DNA of 39,746 nt from CALBZH01 sp964538515 (GTDB lineage Bacteria; Desulfobacterota; Syntrophobacteria; Syntrophobacterales; Syntrophobacteraceae), in NCBI GenBank assembly GCA_964538515.1, contig CAZIEW010000054.1, positions 1 through 39,746 of the forward strand. Reading direction: 5' to 3'. Positions 1 through 7,399 of the stretch are shown here, in pieces. The position numbers were made by a program, and so were the translations under genes. Positions within the stretch are counted from its first letter, which is position 1. Every line of letters begins with the position of its first letter. The notes beneath the pieces were generated by a model, which was not told where the DNA came from, made no database searches, and worked only from the letters and a program-made list of their open reading frames with translations.

Positions 1-562
1 GAGCCGGGTCCACGTCCGGTCCGTAGGAGATGTGCAAGGGCTCCCATTGGCGCTCGTCGTTGGAGAGCCGAACGACGGCTTCAAGGAGATCCTCCTTCCC
101 GCGGCCCGAGCGAGCAACGGTTGGCACAACAAGCACTCCCAGTCGCTTGGCAAGCCGGACTTCGTCCACCTCGATCCCGCGCTGAGCGGCGGCGTCCACC
201 ATGTTGAGAGCCACGACGATGGGAATGCCAAGCTCCATGAGCTGAACGGTGAGGTAGAGATTGCGCTCGAGGTTCGAGGCATCCACGATGTTGACAAGGG
301 CTCGGGGGCGCTCCACAACCAGGAAATCCCGCGCCACGAGCTCTTCCATGGAATAGGCCGTGAGGGAATAGGTCCCCGGCAGATCGACCAACCGCAGACG
401 ATGGTCGCCCACATCGACGACGCCCTCTTTTTTCTCCACCGTGATCCCCGGGTAGTTGCCCACGTGCTGGTGGGCGCCCGTAATGGCGTTGAAAAGCGTC
501 GTCTTGCCGCAATTGGGATTGCCAGCCAGAGCAACCAGCACTTCCTCATGGTCCTGTCTCAT
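1..562 (-). CDS. feoB: FeoB ferrous iron transporter, N-terminal G domain (3' end outside window)
   Basis: N-terminal 187 residues of FeoB, the inner-membrane Fe(II) transporter with a cytosolic GTPase domain. The reading frame is continuous from the ATG at 562 to the window edge. Visible G motifs are G1 GNPNCGKT (residues 14-21), the switch I stretch NYPGITVEKKEG (about 36-47), G3 DLPG (60-63) and G4 NMVD (120-123), followed by a G5-like region near residue 149. The ATG overlaps the stop of the upstream feoA in an ATGA arrangement, so the two are translationally coupled. The membrane gates and C-terminus lie outside the window. Identification is secure from the G motifs plus the feoA neighbour; whether the full gene is intact cannot be seen. 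Confidence 0.95.
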   Translation of the reverse strand, partial: MRQDHEEVLVALAGNPNCGKTTLFNAITGAHQHVGNYPGITVEKKEGVVDVGDHRLRLVDLPGTYSLTAYSMEELVARDFLVVERPRALVNIVDASNLERNLYLTVQLMELGIPIVVALNMVDAAAQRGIEVDEVRLAKRLGVLVVPTVARSGRGKEDLLEAVVRLSNDERQWEPLHISYGPDVDPA

Positions 563-801
563 GGCTGCTCTTCCAGCGTGACCTCGATGAAGTCCGCCTC
601 GTTGTTTCGCAGCGTGAGCGTGAAATCGCGCGTGCGGATCGCCACGGGATCCTTGAGCGGCGCGCGACCCTGAACCTGAATGAACGTGCCCGGGACCAGG
701 CCCATATCGCGGATTCGCCTCCCCAGCTCCCCCTGAGCGCTCACGCGGGCGATGACTCCTTTTTGCCCGGGCTGCATTTGTCGTAGATTAATGGTTTGCA
801 T
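559..801 (-). CDS. feoA: FeoA family protein (first partner of FeoB)
   Basis: Small cytosolic SH3-like FeoA protein of about 80 residues that assists FeoB-dependent Fe(II) uptake. The family pattern is clear: an early PGQKGVIARV segment, then LGRRIRDMGLVPGT, then a beta-rich end with VAIRTRDFTLTLRNNEAD. The ATG at 801 gives a typical FeoA N-terminus; an in-frame TTG at 822 would add seven residues and cannot be excluded, as neither has a strong ribosome site. Its stop overlaps the feoB start. A second feoA-like gene lies upstream, separated by a terminator-like hairpin. Confidence 0.92.
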   Translation of the reverse strand: MQTINLRQMQPGQKGVIARVSAQGELGRRIRDMGLVPGTFIQVQGRAPLKDPVAIRTRDFTLTLRNNEADFIEVTLEEQP

Positions 802-846
802 GACGTGCTTCTGCCCGCCCAAGTGAGGCTTCCCAACAGGAAGCCA

Positions 847-875
847 TAAAAAGAGGCGGTTGAATCAACCGCCTC
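847..875 (-). terminator. Intrinsic terminator or attenuator between two feoA genes
   Basis: A perfect 9-bp stem (GAGGCGGTT/AACCGCCTC, 853-861 and 867-875) with a 5-nt loop is followed on the minus strand by a TTTTTAT run. It sits about 80 bp after the stop of the upstream feoA-like gene and before the feoA-feoB pair. It could end transcription of the first gene or act as an attenuator setting the amount of feoA-feoB transcript. Confidence 0.75.
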
Positions 876-952
876 GATGGTTTCAACTCGCTCGAATCCT
901 AACCCCGGATCTCAAAATCCGCCCGCACGGTGCCCAACTGAAGTGCGTCCGG

Positions 953-1249
953 TCAAATCGTGGGGGAGACCATGATGTGGCGCGTCAGCCCAGCACCAAG
1001 ACTCAGCGTCCCACCATGCACCCGAACCAGGCAGGGTCCCCCGCAGCTTTGCGGCAGCAGCTCCACCTCAGCACCCGGGTAAATCCCCATGGCCGCCATT
1101 CGGGCGCAAACCTGCCGCCCGCCGACAATGCGCATCACCTTGACCCGCTTCCCCGGTGCCGCCTCGCAGAGGGGGACGGACTGAGCCCCTTCTGCGCTGT
1201 GCCCGCGACAGCAACCATGTCTCTCCCTGCACTTCCAGCCGCCGAACAT
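953..1249 (-). CDS. FeoA-like protein with Cys/His-rich N-terminal extension
   Basis: A 98-residue FeoA-domain protein, first gene of the feo cluster. The start at 1249 is chosen because AAGGAG sits 8 nt upstream; longer in-frame starts lack this. Residues 1-17 carry C7, C13 and C14 with H11 and H17, ahead of the usual FeoA core (PGKRVKVMRIVGG, RMAAMGIYPGAEVELL, then a GTLSLG strand). The core says FeoA/SH3-like family; the short Cys/His stretch could bind a metal, which is inference. A well-formed promoter lies directly upstream and a hairpin terminator about 80 bp downstream, so this gene may be expressed at a different level from feoA-feoB. Confidence 0.85.
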   Translation of the reverse strand: MFGGWKCRERHGCCRGHSAEGAQSVPLCEAAPGKRVKVMRIVGGRQVCARMAAMGIYPGAEVELLPQSCGGPCLVRVHGGTLSLGAGLTRHIMVSPTI

Positions 1250-1283
1250 CACCGAGTCTCCTTTGTTGATCCACACGTTGATT

Positions 1284-1311
1284 AGGATATCCAAACTTTT
1301 TGTGGAGTCAA
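1284..1311 (-). promoter_or_regulatory. Sigma-70-type promoter of the feo cluster
   Basis: On the minus strand TTGACT (1306-1311) and TATCCT (1284-1289) are separated by 16 bp, giving a start point near 1277, about 28 nt before the feoA-like ATG. Confidence 0.6.
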
Positions 1312-1350
1312 TAGCTTTGTCCCACTTTCGCTGAATTTTCTGCAGTTGCC

Positions 1351-1366
1351 CTTGACTTCGGTCAAG
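1351..1366. promoter_or_regulatory. FNR/CRP-family-like palindrome TTGAC-N4-GTCAA
   Basis: CTTGAC-TTCG-GTCAAG is a perfect 6-bp-arm palindrome matching the TTGAC-N4-GTCAA form bound by several CRP/FNR-superfamily regulators. Its centre (1358.5) falls about 81-82 bp upstream of the predicted feo start point, a usual class I activation distance. A UUCG-loop RNA hairpin on the plus strand is the alternative reading. Confidence 0.4.
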
Positions 1367-1441
1367 CAGTCCGCCTGTTTCGTGCTACAAGAAGTCTTCA
1401 CCCGGCCGATGCAACGCCTCCTGGAAAAAGAGCACCCGGCA

Positions 1442-3427
1442 ATGTCACGGAAAGATCCAGTGTCCGCTCGTTTGCTGTCGAATTTGCGGCACAAGGTGCT
1501 GCGGGAAGGACGCCTGTCCGCTCCGGATGTCCGGTCCCTGATGCAGCTTTGCGCTCATCCCGTCGAGCCTTACGGGGAAGCGGCCCTGCTTCTCCTGCTG
1601 CATCCCCCGGTGGAAGACGAGCTCGCCTCTGTCGCCGAGCTACTCGTGGCGTATCACCACCGCCTGCCCCTCCTCCCGGAAAAGCTGCAAGTGGCACTTT
1701 TTGAGCTGGCATGCGATCTGGTGGCCGCCGTTCGGGGGCTGCCCCAAGAAGCCGCCTTGCGGGCCGGCCTTGAACATCTCTTGCGTCGATGCCCCCGGCC
1801 CGCCGCGCAGCGGCTCCTCGCGGGCCGATTCCCGTTTCCTGATTTCGGGGCTCGGATCTTTCAGCAACTCCTCGTCTCCGCCTTCAGACAGCGCACAGCT
1901 CCGTCAAAGCGCAGGATAAGATGCCTTCTCAAACGATGCCAGCGCCCTGCGGCAGCTTGGGCAGCTCCCACCACGGCCGATTTTGCACCCCTTTGGAGCA
2001 ATTTGCGAGCCAGGCGCCGACAGCGGCTCACGCCGGCTAGGTGGCTGAAGGTCTGCCGAGCCGTCACGGCACCCGCCGAAAACGGCTGCCGTGCTCACGC
2101 CCCTTCCCGGACTCACCGTTCCGGAACGTGCGAGCCCCAGGGAGCCCGAAGCACGCGGCCTACTGCCAGACTGACCTATTGGGGTGGGTACGGCCCCATG
2201 TCCCTTCGCTACCTTGAGCGACTTGTCGAGCTGCAGGCGCAGGAAATCAGCGCTCAAAGGGAGCTGGCTCACAGAGTCGGGATGGGCACGGGCAGAGTGG
2301 TCTTGAGTCTCCACAACGCCACGCTCGCCGCGATGGGAGGATGGGGCTTCGAGCCGTTGGCCGAAACCTTCCCAGATCAAAGGCGGCGCGAGGCATTCGT
2401 TGCGAGAGCTCTAACCGAGGCAGCTCAGATCGCCGACTGGGAGCGCCGGCCGGGAAACGGGCTCGATGACATTTTGAATTTGCGACAAAATCGACTGATC
2501 CAACCGCGATGGATGCACTTGAGGGTTGAGATGGAGCTTCGCTCCCGTGTAGACGCCCGTCTTCACCCCGAGGATCATCGGATTCGAGACATGGCGGCGG
2601 ATCTCGGCATGACCACCTCTCGCGACGACGAGAGCGGCATGACTGCAATCCATCGTGCCACTCTCCAGGGAGCCGTCGCACCCCACCAGAGACAGGAACC
2701 GTCCGATCTTCTTGCTTGGGCTTCCGCCCAGCTGAAGCTCTGGAAGCCCGGCTTCATCCGGCTTGCCGCGCTCTTGCGCCAGGGACAAGCGACGCTCGAC
2801 GGGGGAGAGATTTCCTCCTTCACCGTTCCCTGGATCGACAAGTTTTTCATCTCCTCACGACGCGACAAGGACCTCGCTTATCTTCCCGCTCTGCTTCATT
2901 GGCTCGGCAGCCTGGGGATTCATCCGCTTGTCCTGTTCTGGGAAGATACGGCCCACGCAAGCGAGCCGAGCTTTCAGCTTGGCTTGGAGCGGATGGTCGC
3001 GGCAGGCTCGCAGTTTCGCGGAATCGGTGTTTTTGCCGGCGACGGATCGAGACGGGCTGATGCCGAACGGATCATTTTAGAAGAGCATGCAGCGACATCC
3101 CTGTTCGCTTTACGCCCGTGGGTTGATACCCACCTGCCATGCTCCTTTCACCAGCTCCTTCGTAAGCTCGATCCGCGGCTCTTTACTTCCTACGATTCTT
3201 CGTGGAAGGACAACCTGGCATTTCTTTACTTCGGAACGCAGGTCTCAAGTCTCTTATCGCCACAGACCGAGATGGAGACTTTCCCCCCCTGGGTGATCGT
3301 CGAAGGCCGAAAGCGCGCCTTCGGGAAGTATCTGCGCCAGATGCTGCGACGAACGCTCCTCGGTGAAGCCCTGCCAAAGCCGGACGCCTTCTGGTCGGCC
3401 TACATGAGCTGGGCGAATCTGGGCTGA
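1442..3427 (+). CDS. Large protein of unknown family
   Basis: A 661-residue predicted cytosolic protein that I do not recognise. The ATG at 1442 is preferred because a GAAAAAGAG stretch lies about 10 nt upstream; the frame stays open back to 1346. No signal peptide or membrane segment is visible. The first ~150 residues look helical and Leu-rich. About residues 160-260 are rich in Arg, Ala and Pro with scattered Cys and look like a linker. The C-terminal ~400 residues read as a folded domain, with segments such as LVELQAQEISAQRELAHRV and TVPWIDKFFISSRRDKDL. The gene stands alone between the feo cluster and pcm. It is assigned as coding from its length and the ordinary composition of the C-terminal half; function unknown. 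Confidence 0.7.
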   Translation: MSRKDPVSARLLSNLRHKVLREGRLSAPDVRSLMQLCAHPVEPYGEAALLLLLHPPVEDELASVAELLVAYHHRLPLLPEKLQVALFELACDLVAAVRGLPQEAALRAGLEHLLRRCPRPAAQRLLAGRFPFPDFGARIFQQLLVSAFRQRTAPSKRRIRCLLKRCQRPAAAWAAPTTADFAPLWSNLRARRRQRLTPARWLKVCRAVTAPAENGCRAHAPSRTHRSGTCEPQGARSTRPTARLTYWGGYGPMSLRYLERLVELQAQEISAQRELAHRVGMGTGRVVLSLHNATLAAMGGWGFEPLAETFPDQRRREAFVARALTEAAQIADWERRPGNGLDDILNLRQNRLIQPRWMHLRVEMELRSRVDARLHPEDHRIRDMAADLGMTTSRDDESGMTAIHRATLQGAVAPHQRQEPSDLLAWASAQLKLWKPGFIRLAALLRQGQATLDGGEISSFTVPWIDKFFISSRRDKDLAYLPALLHWLGSLGIHPLVLFWEDTAHASEPSFQLGLERMVAAGSQFRGIGVFAGDGSRRADAERIILEEHAATSLFALRPWVDTHLPCSFHQLLRKLDPRLFTSYDSSWKDNLAFLYFGTQVSSLLSPQTEMETFPPWVIVEGRKRAFGKYLRQMLRRTLLGEALPKPDAFWSAYMSWANLG

Positions 3428-3539
3428 GCAAGAGACGTCTTCCGACCCGACGTACCCACCTGCGACTCATGTGGCTCAAGTCGCCCTTTGGGGTGCGTTT
3501 GGGCGGTTTAATGGGATAAACCTCGAAATTAAAAAGGGT

Positions 3540-3568
3540 TTGACAAGGTTTGCCATTTGTCATTACTT
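3540..3568 (+). promoter_or_regulatory. Possible promoter upstream of pcm
   Basis: A consensus -35 TTGACA (3540-3545) is followed after 17 bp by TTACTT, a weak -10, about 48 bp before the pcm start. Confidence 0.35.
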
Positions 3569-3615
3569 CTAAGATCCCAATCTGCACACACGAGAGGATA
3601 GAGGCGGACCCCTTC

Positions 3616-4260
3616 ATGATGAATTTCCAGAAAGCGCGCGATCGCATGGTGGAAACACAGCTGGTCAGCCGCGGGATCAGCGACCCCCGCGTCCTGGAGG
3701 CCATGCGAAAGGTCTGCCGCCATCTTTTCGTCGACGAAGCCCTCATGGACCAGGCCTACAGCGATCACCCACTCCCCATTGCCGACAAGCAGACCATTTC
3801 CCAGCCATACATCGTGGCGCTCATGACCGAGTCGTTGGAGCTCAAAGGACACGAAAAAGTCCTGGAGATCGGGACCGGCTCGGGCTATCAAGCGGCGATC
3901 CTCGCGGAGCTGGCCGCTCGAGTGTTCTCCGTGGAGCGGCTGCCGGGCCTGGCGCATCGGGCCAACCAGGTGCTCCAGAAACTGGGATATCGAAACGTCG
4001 TCGTCCGAGTGGCGGACGGAACGCTGGGATGGCCGGATGAAGCCCCGTTCGACGGCATTTTGGTCACCGCGGGAGCCCCGAAGGTCCCCCAGCCCTTGGT
4101 TGACCAGCTGGCAGTCGGAGGACGGCTGGTCATCCCCGTGGGAGGCCGCATTTCTCAGGATCTGATTCTTGTGGAGAGGACCGTTGATGGAGTGCGGGAA
4201 ACCGATTTGGGGGGCGTGCGCTTCGTCGATCTGGTGGGAAAGCACGGCTGGGAAGACTGA
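3616..4260 (+). CDS. pcm: Protein-L-isoaspartate O-methyltransferase
   Basis: A 214-residue SAM-dependent methyltransferase that starts repair of isoaspartyl residues in damaged proteins. The SAM-binding motif I (EIGTGSGYQAA, about residues 84-94) and the family motif QTISQP (59-64) are both present, and the length is typical. The start is one of two adjacent ATGs (3616/3619), because the family begins close to the KARDRMVETQL segment; the longer frame to 3550 adds atypical sequence. It is followed 27 bp later by the SLOG-type gene and then the GAF/GGDEF-like gene on the same strand, probably one transcript. Confidence 0.95.
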   Translation: MMNFQKARDRMVETQLVSRGISDPRVLEAMRKVCRHLFVDEALMDQAYSDHPLPIADKQTISQPYIVALMTESLELKGHEKVLEIGTGSGYQAAILAELAARVFSVERLPGLAHRANQVLQKLGYRNVVVRVADGTLGWPDEAPFDGILVTAGAPKVPQPLVDQLAVGGRLVIPVGGRISQDLILVERTVDGVRETDLGGVRFVDLVGKHGWED

Positions 4261-4287
4261 CTCGGCGGCTGGGGGGTGACGGACGCT

Positions 4288-4761
4288 ATGCTCGGACCCA
4301 TGATCGGTGTCATCGGCGCGGGAGATTGCCCAAAGGATGTTGAAGATTTGGCGGTCGAAGTCGGGCGCGCTATCGCCGAGGCCGGAGGCGTAGTCGTGTG
4401 CGGAGGTCTCGGTGGAGTGATGGAAGCGGCGGCCAGGGGCGCCAAGGCGGCCGGTGGTGCGACCGTCGGGATTTTGCCGGGACCCGATACGACTGCTGCG
4501 AACGCCAGCATCGACTATGCCATTGCCACCAACGTCGGACACGCCAGAAACGTAATCATCGTCCATACTTCCGCAGTCTTGATTGCCGTTTCGGGGGGAT
4601 ATGGCACGCTTTCTGAAATCGCTCTGGCTCTCAAAGCAGGCAAACGGGTGGTCGCCTTGCGTCCACGGTTCTCCATACCCGATGTGACCATTGCGGAAAA
4701 CGCGCAAGAAGCGGTGAGCCTAGCAATGCGCTTGATCCAACATCACCCGCCTGTTCCTTGA
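4288..4761 (+). CDS. TIGR00725/SLOG-family nucleotide-binding protein (LOG-like)
   Basis: About 157 residues with a Rossmann-like SLOG fold. Visible signatures are MIGVIGAGDCP at the N-terminus, GGLGGVMEAAARGA in the middle and GGYGTLSEIALALK near residue 110. The last resembles the GGxGTxxE catalytic loop of lysine-decarboxylase-like (LOG) proteins. Family members bind nucleotides or nucleotide sugars; the substrate here is unknown. The ATG at 4288 follows a G-rich stretch (GGGGGGTG); a GTG at 4276 and an ATG at 4300 are alternatives. It sits between pcm and the GAF/GGDEF-like gene. Confidence 0.85.
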   Translation: MLGPMIGVIGAGDCPKDVEDLAVEVGRAIAEAGGVVVCGGLGGVMEAAARGAKAAGGATVGILPGPDTTAANASIDYAIATNVGHARNVIIVHTSAVLIAVSGGYGTLSEIALALKAGKRVVALRPRFSIPDVTIAENAQEAVSLAMRLIQHHPPVP

Positions 4762-4811
4762 AGTGAACGAGTGATCACGATTGACCCTCTTCTGCCTGGA
4801 GTGAAGTCTAG

Positions 4812-6002
4812 ATGCGGAAATCGGATTCGGGACGCAGCACCCCTGACGACCCCAAAAGGGAAAAGGTCGCGGACACAGCCCCCAGCCCGCGACGCCCATC
4901 CCTCAAGAAGGAAAATGAAATTCTAAAGGCTCGACTGACCGCCGTCCTGGAGAACGCGGCGGCCAATGAGCGGATCTGGCGTCACTTTGTGGACATCGAG
5001 CGGATCCTGTTTCGCACGCGTGAGCTGGACGTCCTGGTTGAAGAGCTGTTGCGGGAGATCAAAGCGCGCTTCCAGCCGGACGACGTGATCCTGTTCGTGT
5101 GCCACGTCGATATTGTGGAACGGTTCTTCCCGAACGTGACGGCGGAAAGCGATCCCGTCTCGGATCGGGCTTGGGTGGTCCCCCTCGGCTCAGAGGCCTG
5201 CCTGGAGCTCTCACGCCGCTCGTGCAAGCCCTTTACGGTCACCGGGGAAACCCTCGACCTCATCGATCCTTTTCTCCCGGTAGACGCCGGCCCCATCGAG
5301 TCGGCGGTGATGATCCCGCTCAGCATCCATGAAATCATGTACGGTGCTCTTTTCCTCGGGAGCGTCGATGCGGACCACTACCGCCCCAAGGATGGAACCG
5401 ATCTCTTGGAGCAGCTGGCCGTTAAGATCGCCCTCTGCATGGAAAACTGCCTGACTTATGAGAAGGTGAAGGATTTCGCCATTCAGGACCAGGTCACCGG
5501 GCTGCACAACTTCTTCCAGATCCACACGATCCTGGAGCGGGAGTTCAGAAAAGCCCGAAGACTTGAGACGCCCTTGTCGGTCCTCTTGATCGATCCCCAG
5601 TTCTTCCACCAGGAGAACGGTGCCTTGGATATCGGCAACCGGGTCCTGCGCCACCTAGCCGAGCATCTCCAGGAAATCCTGCCCAGAGGTGAGGCCTTTC
5701 TCGGACGCTACGGCATCGACGAGTTCCTGCTGGTCATGCCGGATGTGGACGAGGAAGAAGCGCGGGAAGTGGCCCCCTACCTGGCTCAGATGATTCGCAA
5801 AACCCCGTTCAAGTACCACAACACGGCGGTGCTCATCCAAACCGCCATGGGCGTCGGAGGCCTCACCCCCGACATGAAGCGGGCTCAGGACCTGCTGGAT
5901 TGCGCCTACGGCGAGCTCAGCCGCCTCAAGGCCACGCGCACCGAGTCCCGGCCCAAGCAGCCCGAGGAGCTCCCACCCCAATCGACCATGCACAGCGAAT
6001 GA
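4812..6002 (+). CDS. GAF (DUF484-like) protein with degenerate GGDEF domain
   Basis: A 396-residue soluble signalling protein. Residues 1-30 are charged and probably disordered, about 31-60 look coiled-coil, and 60-220 form a GAF/DUF484-like sensor. From residue 226 (DQVTGLHNFF) a GGDEF-fold domain follows. The signature is RYGIDEF (299-305), so the second Gly of GGDEF is Ile, and the usual metal-binding DxDxFKxxND is DPQFFHQEN. Diguanylate cyclase activity is therefore unlikely; it may bind a nucleotide or act as a protein-interaction module. The ATG has GGAG about 11 nt upstream. Last gene of the probable pcm transcript. Confidence 0.88.
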   Translation: MRKSDSGRSTPDDPKREKVADTAPSPRRPSLKKENEILKARLTAVLENAAANERIWRHFVDIERILFRTRELDVLVEELLREIKARFQPDDVILFVCHVDIVERFFPNVTAESDPVSDRAWVVPLGSEACLELSRRSCKPFTVTGETLDLIDPFLPVDAGPIESAVMIPLSIHEIMYGALFLGSVDADHYRPKDGTDLLEQLAVKIALCMENCLTYEKVKDFAIQDQVTGLHNFFQIHTILEREFRKARRLETPLSVLLIDPQFFHQENGALDIGNRVLRHLAEHLQEILPRGEAFLGRYGIDEFLLVMPDVDEEEAREVAPYLAQMIRKTPFKYHNTAVLIQTAMGVGGLTPDMKRAQDLLDCAYGELSRLKATRTESRPKQPEELPPQSTMHSE

Positions 6003-6093
6003 AGCCCTTCAGCGGGCGCCCAGGCACAAGTCCTGAAAGCGTTTCGCAGTTGCTTTTCCGGGGACCTTGTGTTACGGGAGAACGGTTCTGGAA

Positions 6094-6171
<78 letters not shown>

Positions 6172-6187
6172 GCTAGAATGGCTCAGG

Positions 6188-6214
6188 AAGCCGATCCACG
6201 TGGATCGGCTTTTG
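6188..6214 (+). terminator. Intrinsic terminator after tRNA-Pro
   Basis: A perfect 10-bp stem (AAGCCGATCC/GGATCGGCTT) with an ACGT loop runs straight into a short T tract on the plus strand. Confidence 0.85.
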
Positions 6215-6270
6215 TCGTTCGAAGGCATTGCGTGACGGATGGTGGCTAGTGGATGCCATGTCTGAGCGGC

Positions 6271-6813
6271 TCACCTCAGCAACGAGATCATCTCGCTTCT
6301 TGAGCCAGCCCCCATCTTTCTCATGATGTTCTTCACATGCCATTTCACCGTATCGCTCCCGATACACAGGATTTCTGAAATGTTTTGATTGCTGTACCCC
6401 TCACTCACCAGTTTCACGACGTCCAGCTCGCGTGTCGTGAGACCAAACTCCTTGGCTGCTTCATCAAAATCGATCGGCCGCTTTTCAACGATCTTTTCAA
6501 TCAAGACCATGATGTGGGCAGCCTCCTTTGTTTCCGCTCTTTGCCCCCGGATGAGGAAGCTCCGAGCCGAGTAGGAGACACCCCCACGATCGCTCAGAAC
6601 CACGCAGGTCGAGCTTCCGCTCCCGCTGTCGCTCCATTCACCCCCGGCTTTGTCTTCGAGAAGGCAGCATTCCCGGATTTCCTTGGGAATGCTTTCAGGG
6701 TCAGGGATGATGGCCATCGCCTCCCGATTGGCGTAAAGCAGTTTTCCCTCCGTGTCAAAGATGAGCACCCCAGGGGCCGATCGCTTCTTAACGATTTGAA
6801 GTGGGTCCTTCAT
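6271..6813 (-). CDS. PAS-like/LuxR-type transcriptional regulator
   Basis: A 180-residue regulator. Residues 10-105 resemble a small PAS domain (VLIFDTEGKLLYANREA at 16-32). Residues 122-180 form a LuxR-type helix-turn-helix, with LTTRELDVVKLVSEGYSNQ and DTVKWHVKNIMRKMG as the classic blocks. The start at 6813 fits the PAS beginning and has GGAG upstream; the open frame back to 7248 overlaps the opposite PilZ gene and is not used. It is divergent from the PilZ/PEP-CTERM pair with a 240-bp shared upstream region, so it may control them. No REC domain is present, so the signal is likely a small ligand or redox state (inference). Confidence 0.88.
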   Translation of the reverse strand: MKDPLQIVKKRSAPGVLIFDTEGKLLYANREAMAIIPDPESIPKEIRECCLLEDKAGGEWSDSGSGSSTCVVLSDRGGVSYSARSFLIRGQRAETKEAAHIMVLIEKIVEKRPIDFDEAAKEFGLTTRELDVVKLVSEGYSNQNISEILCIGSDTVKWHVKNIMRKMGAGSRSEMISLLR

Positions 6814-7053
6814 TGGCTCCGCTCTCCAGAGCCATAACCAAAATCGTCCATTGGTGCTCTGAAGCACCTCCGGCCCATTTGGACAGCTCTCGAATGATAG
6901 GGTCGAGGCTCCCGACGCTCCCCATTGATCGTCATGAACATGCAAAACTAAAGCCCAAAACCCCACTTTCGGGGAGTTGTGCGCTCGACGGACTTCCCCC
7001 ATTGTGGGCACACATGGACGAGAGGTTTGGATGACCCGAAAGAGGTCGGCTAT

Positions 7054-7350
7054 ATGCTCCAAAGAGTCGAGAAAAGGGATGTCGAGCGCGAGGCCTTTGA
7101 GAGACCTGTTACGTTCCAGGTAAGCGCCCACCGGGCAGCCTCGTCTGACGAATTGACGAGGAAGGGCGTGTGCATTGACATAAGCTCGAGTGGCCTCGGG
7201 CTGGCGACGAATTGTCACCTTCACACGGGGGAGGTGATGGAGGTCCACCTTCCGATCGGAGTGAAGGATGTGACCGTCAGGGTCTTTGCCGAGGTGCGCT
7301 GGTCGGCATCTGCTGGAGGCAACGGCAGGACGGGCTTGAGGTTCTTATGA
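7054..7350 (+). CDS. PilZ domain protein
   Basis: A 98-residue single-domain PilZ protein. The DxSxxG motif is present as DISSSGLGL (42-50), followed by the usual beta-barrel strands (MEVHLPIG, then AEVRWSAS and GRTGLRFL at the end). An Arg-rich N-terminus (KRDVEREAFERP) is in the place of the RxxxR c-di-GMP motif, but its spacing is not exact, so c-di-GMP binding is probable rather than shown. The start at 7054 has AGAGG 8 nt upstream. It is 49 bp before the PEP-CTERM gene and probably cotranscribed. Confidence 0.85.
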   Translation: MLQRVEKRDVEREAFERPVTFQVSAHRAASSDELTRKGVCIDISSSGLGLATNCHLHTGEVMEVHLPIGVKDVTVRVFAEVRWSASAGGNGRTGLRFL

Positions 7351-7399
7351 AGCCAAATCGGATACACGCGCGGTTCAGCCGTTTACAAAGGGGTAACCA

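Noticed and set aside
3529..4707. A 392-codon minus-strand frame
   Set aside because: It lies antisense to pcm and the SLOG-type gene, both with firm motifs; composition is that of a high-GC shadow frame.
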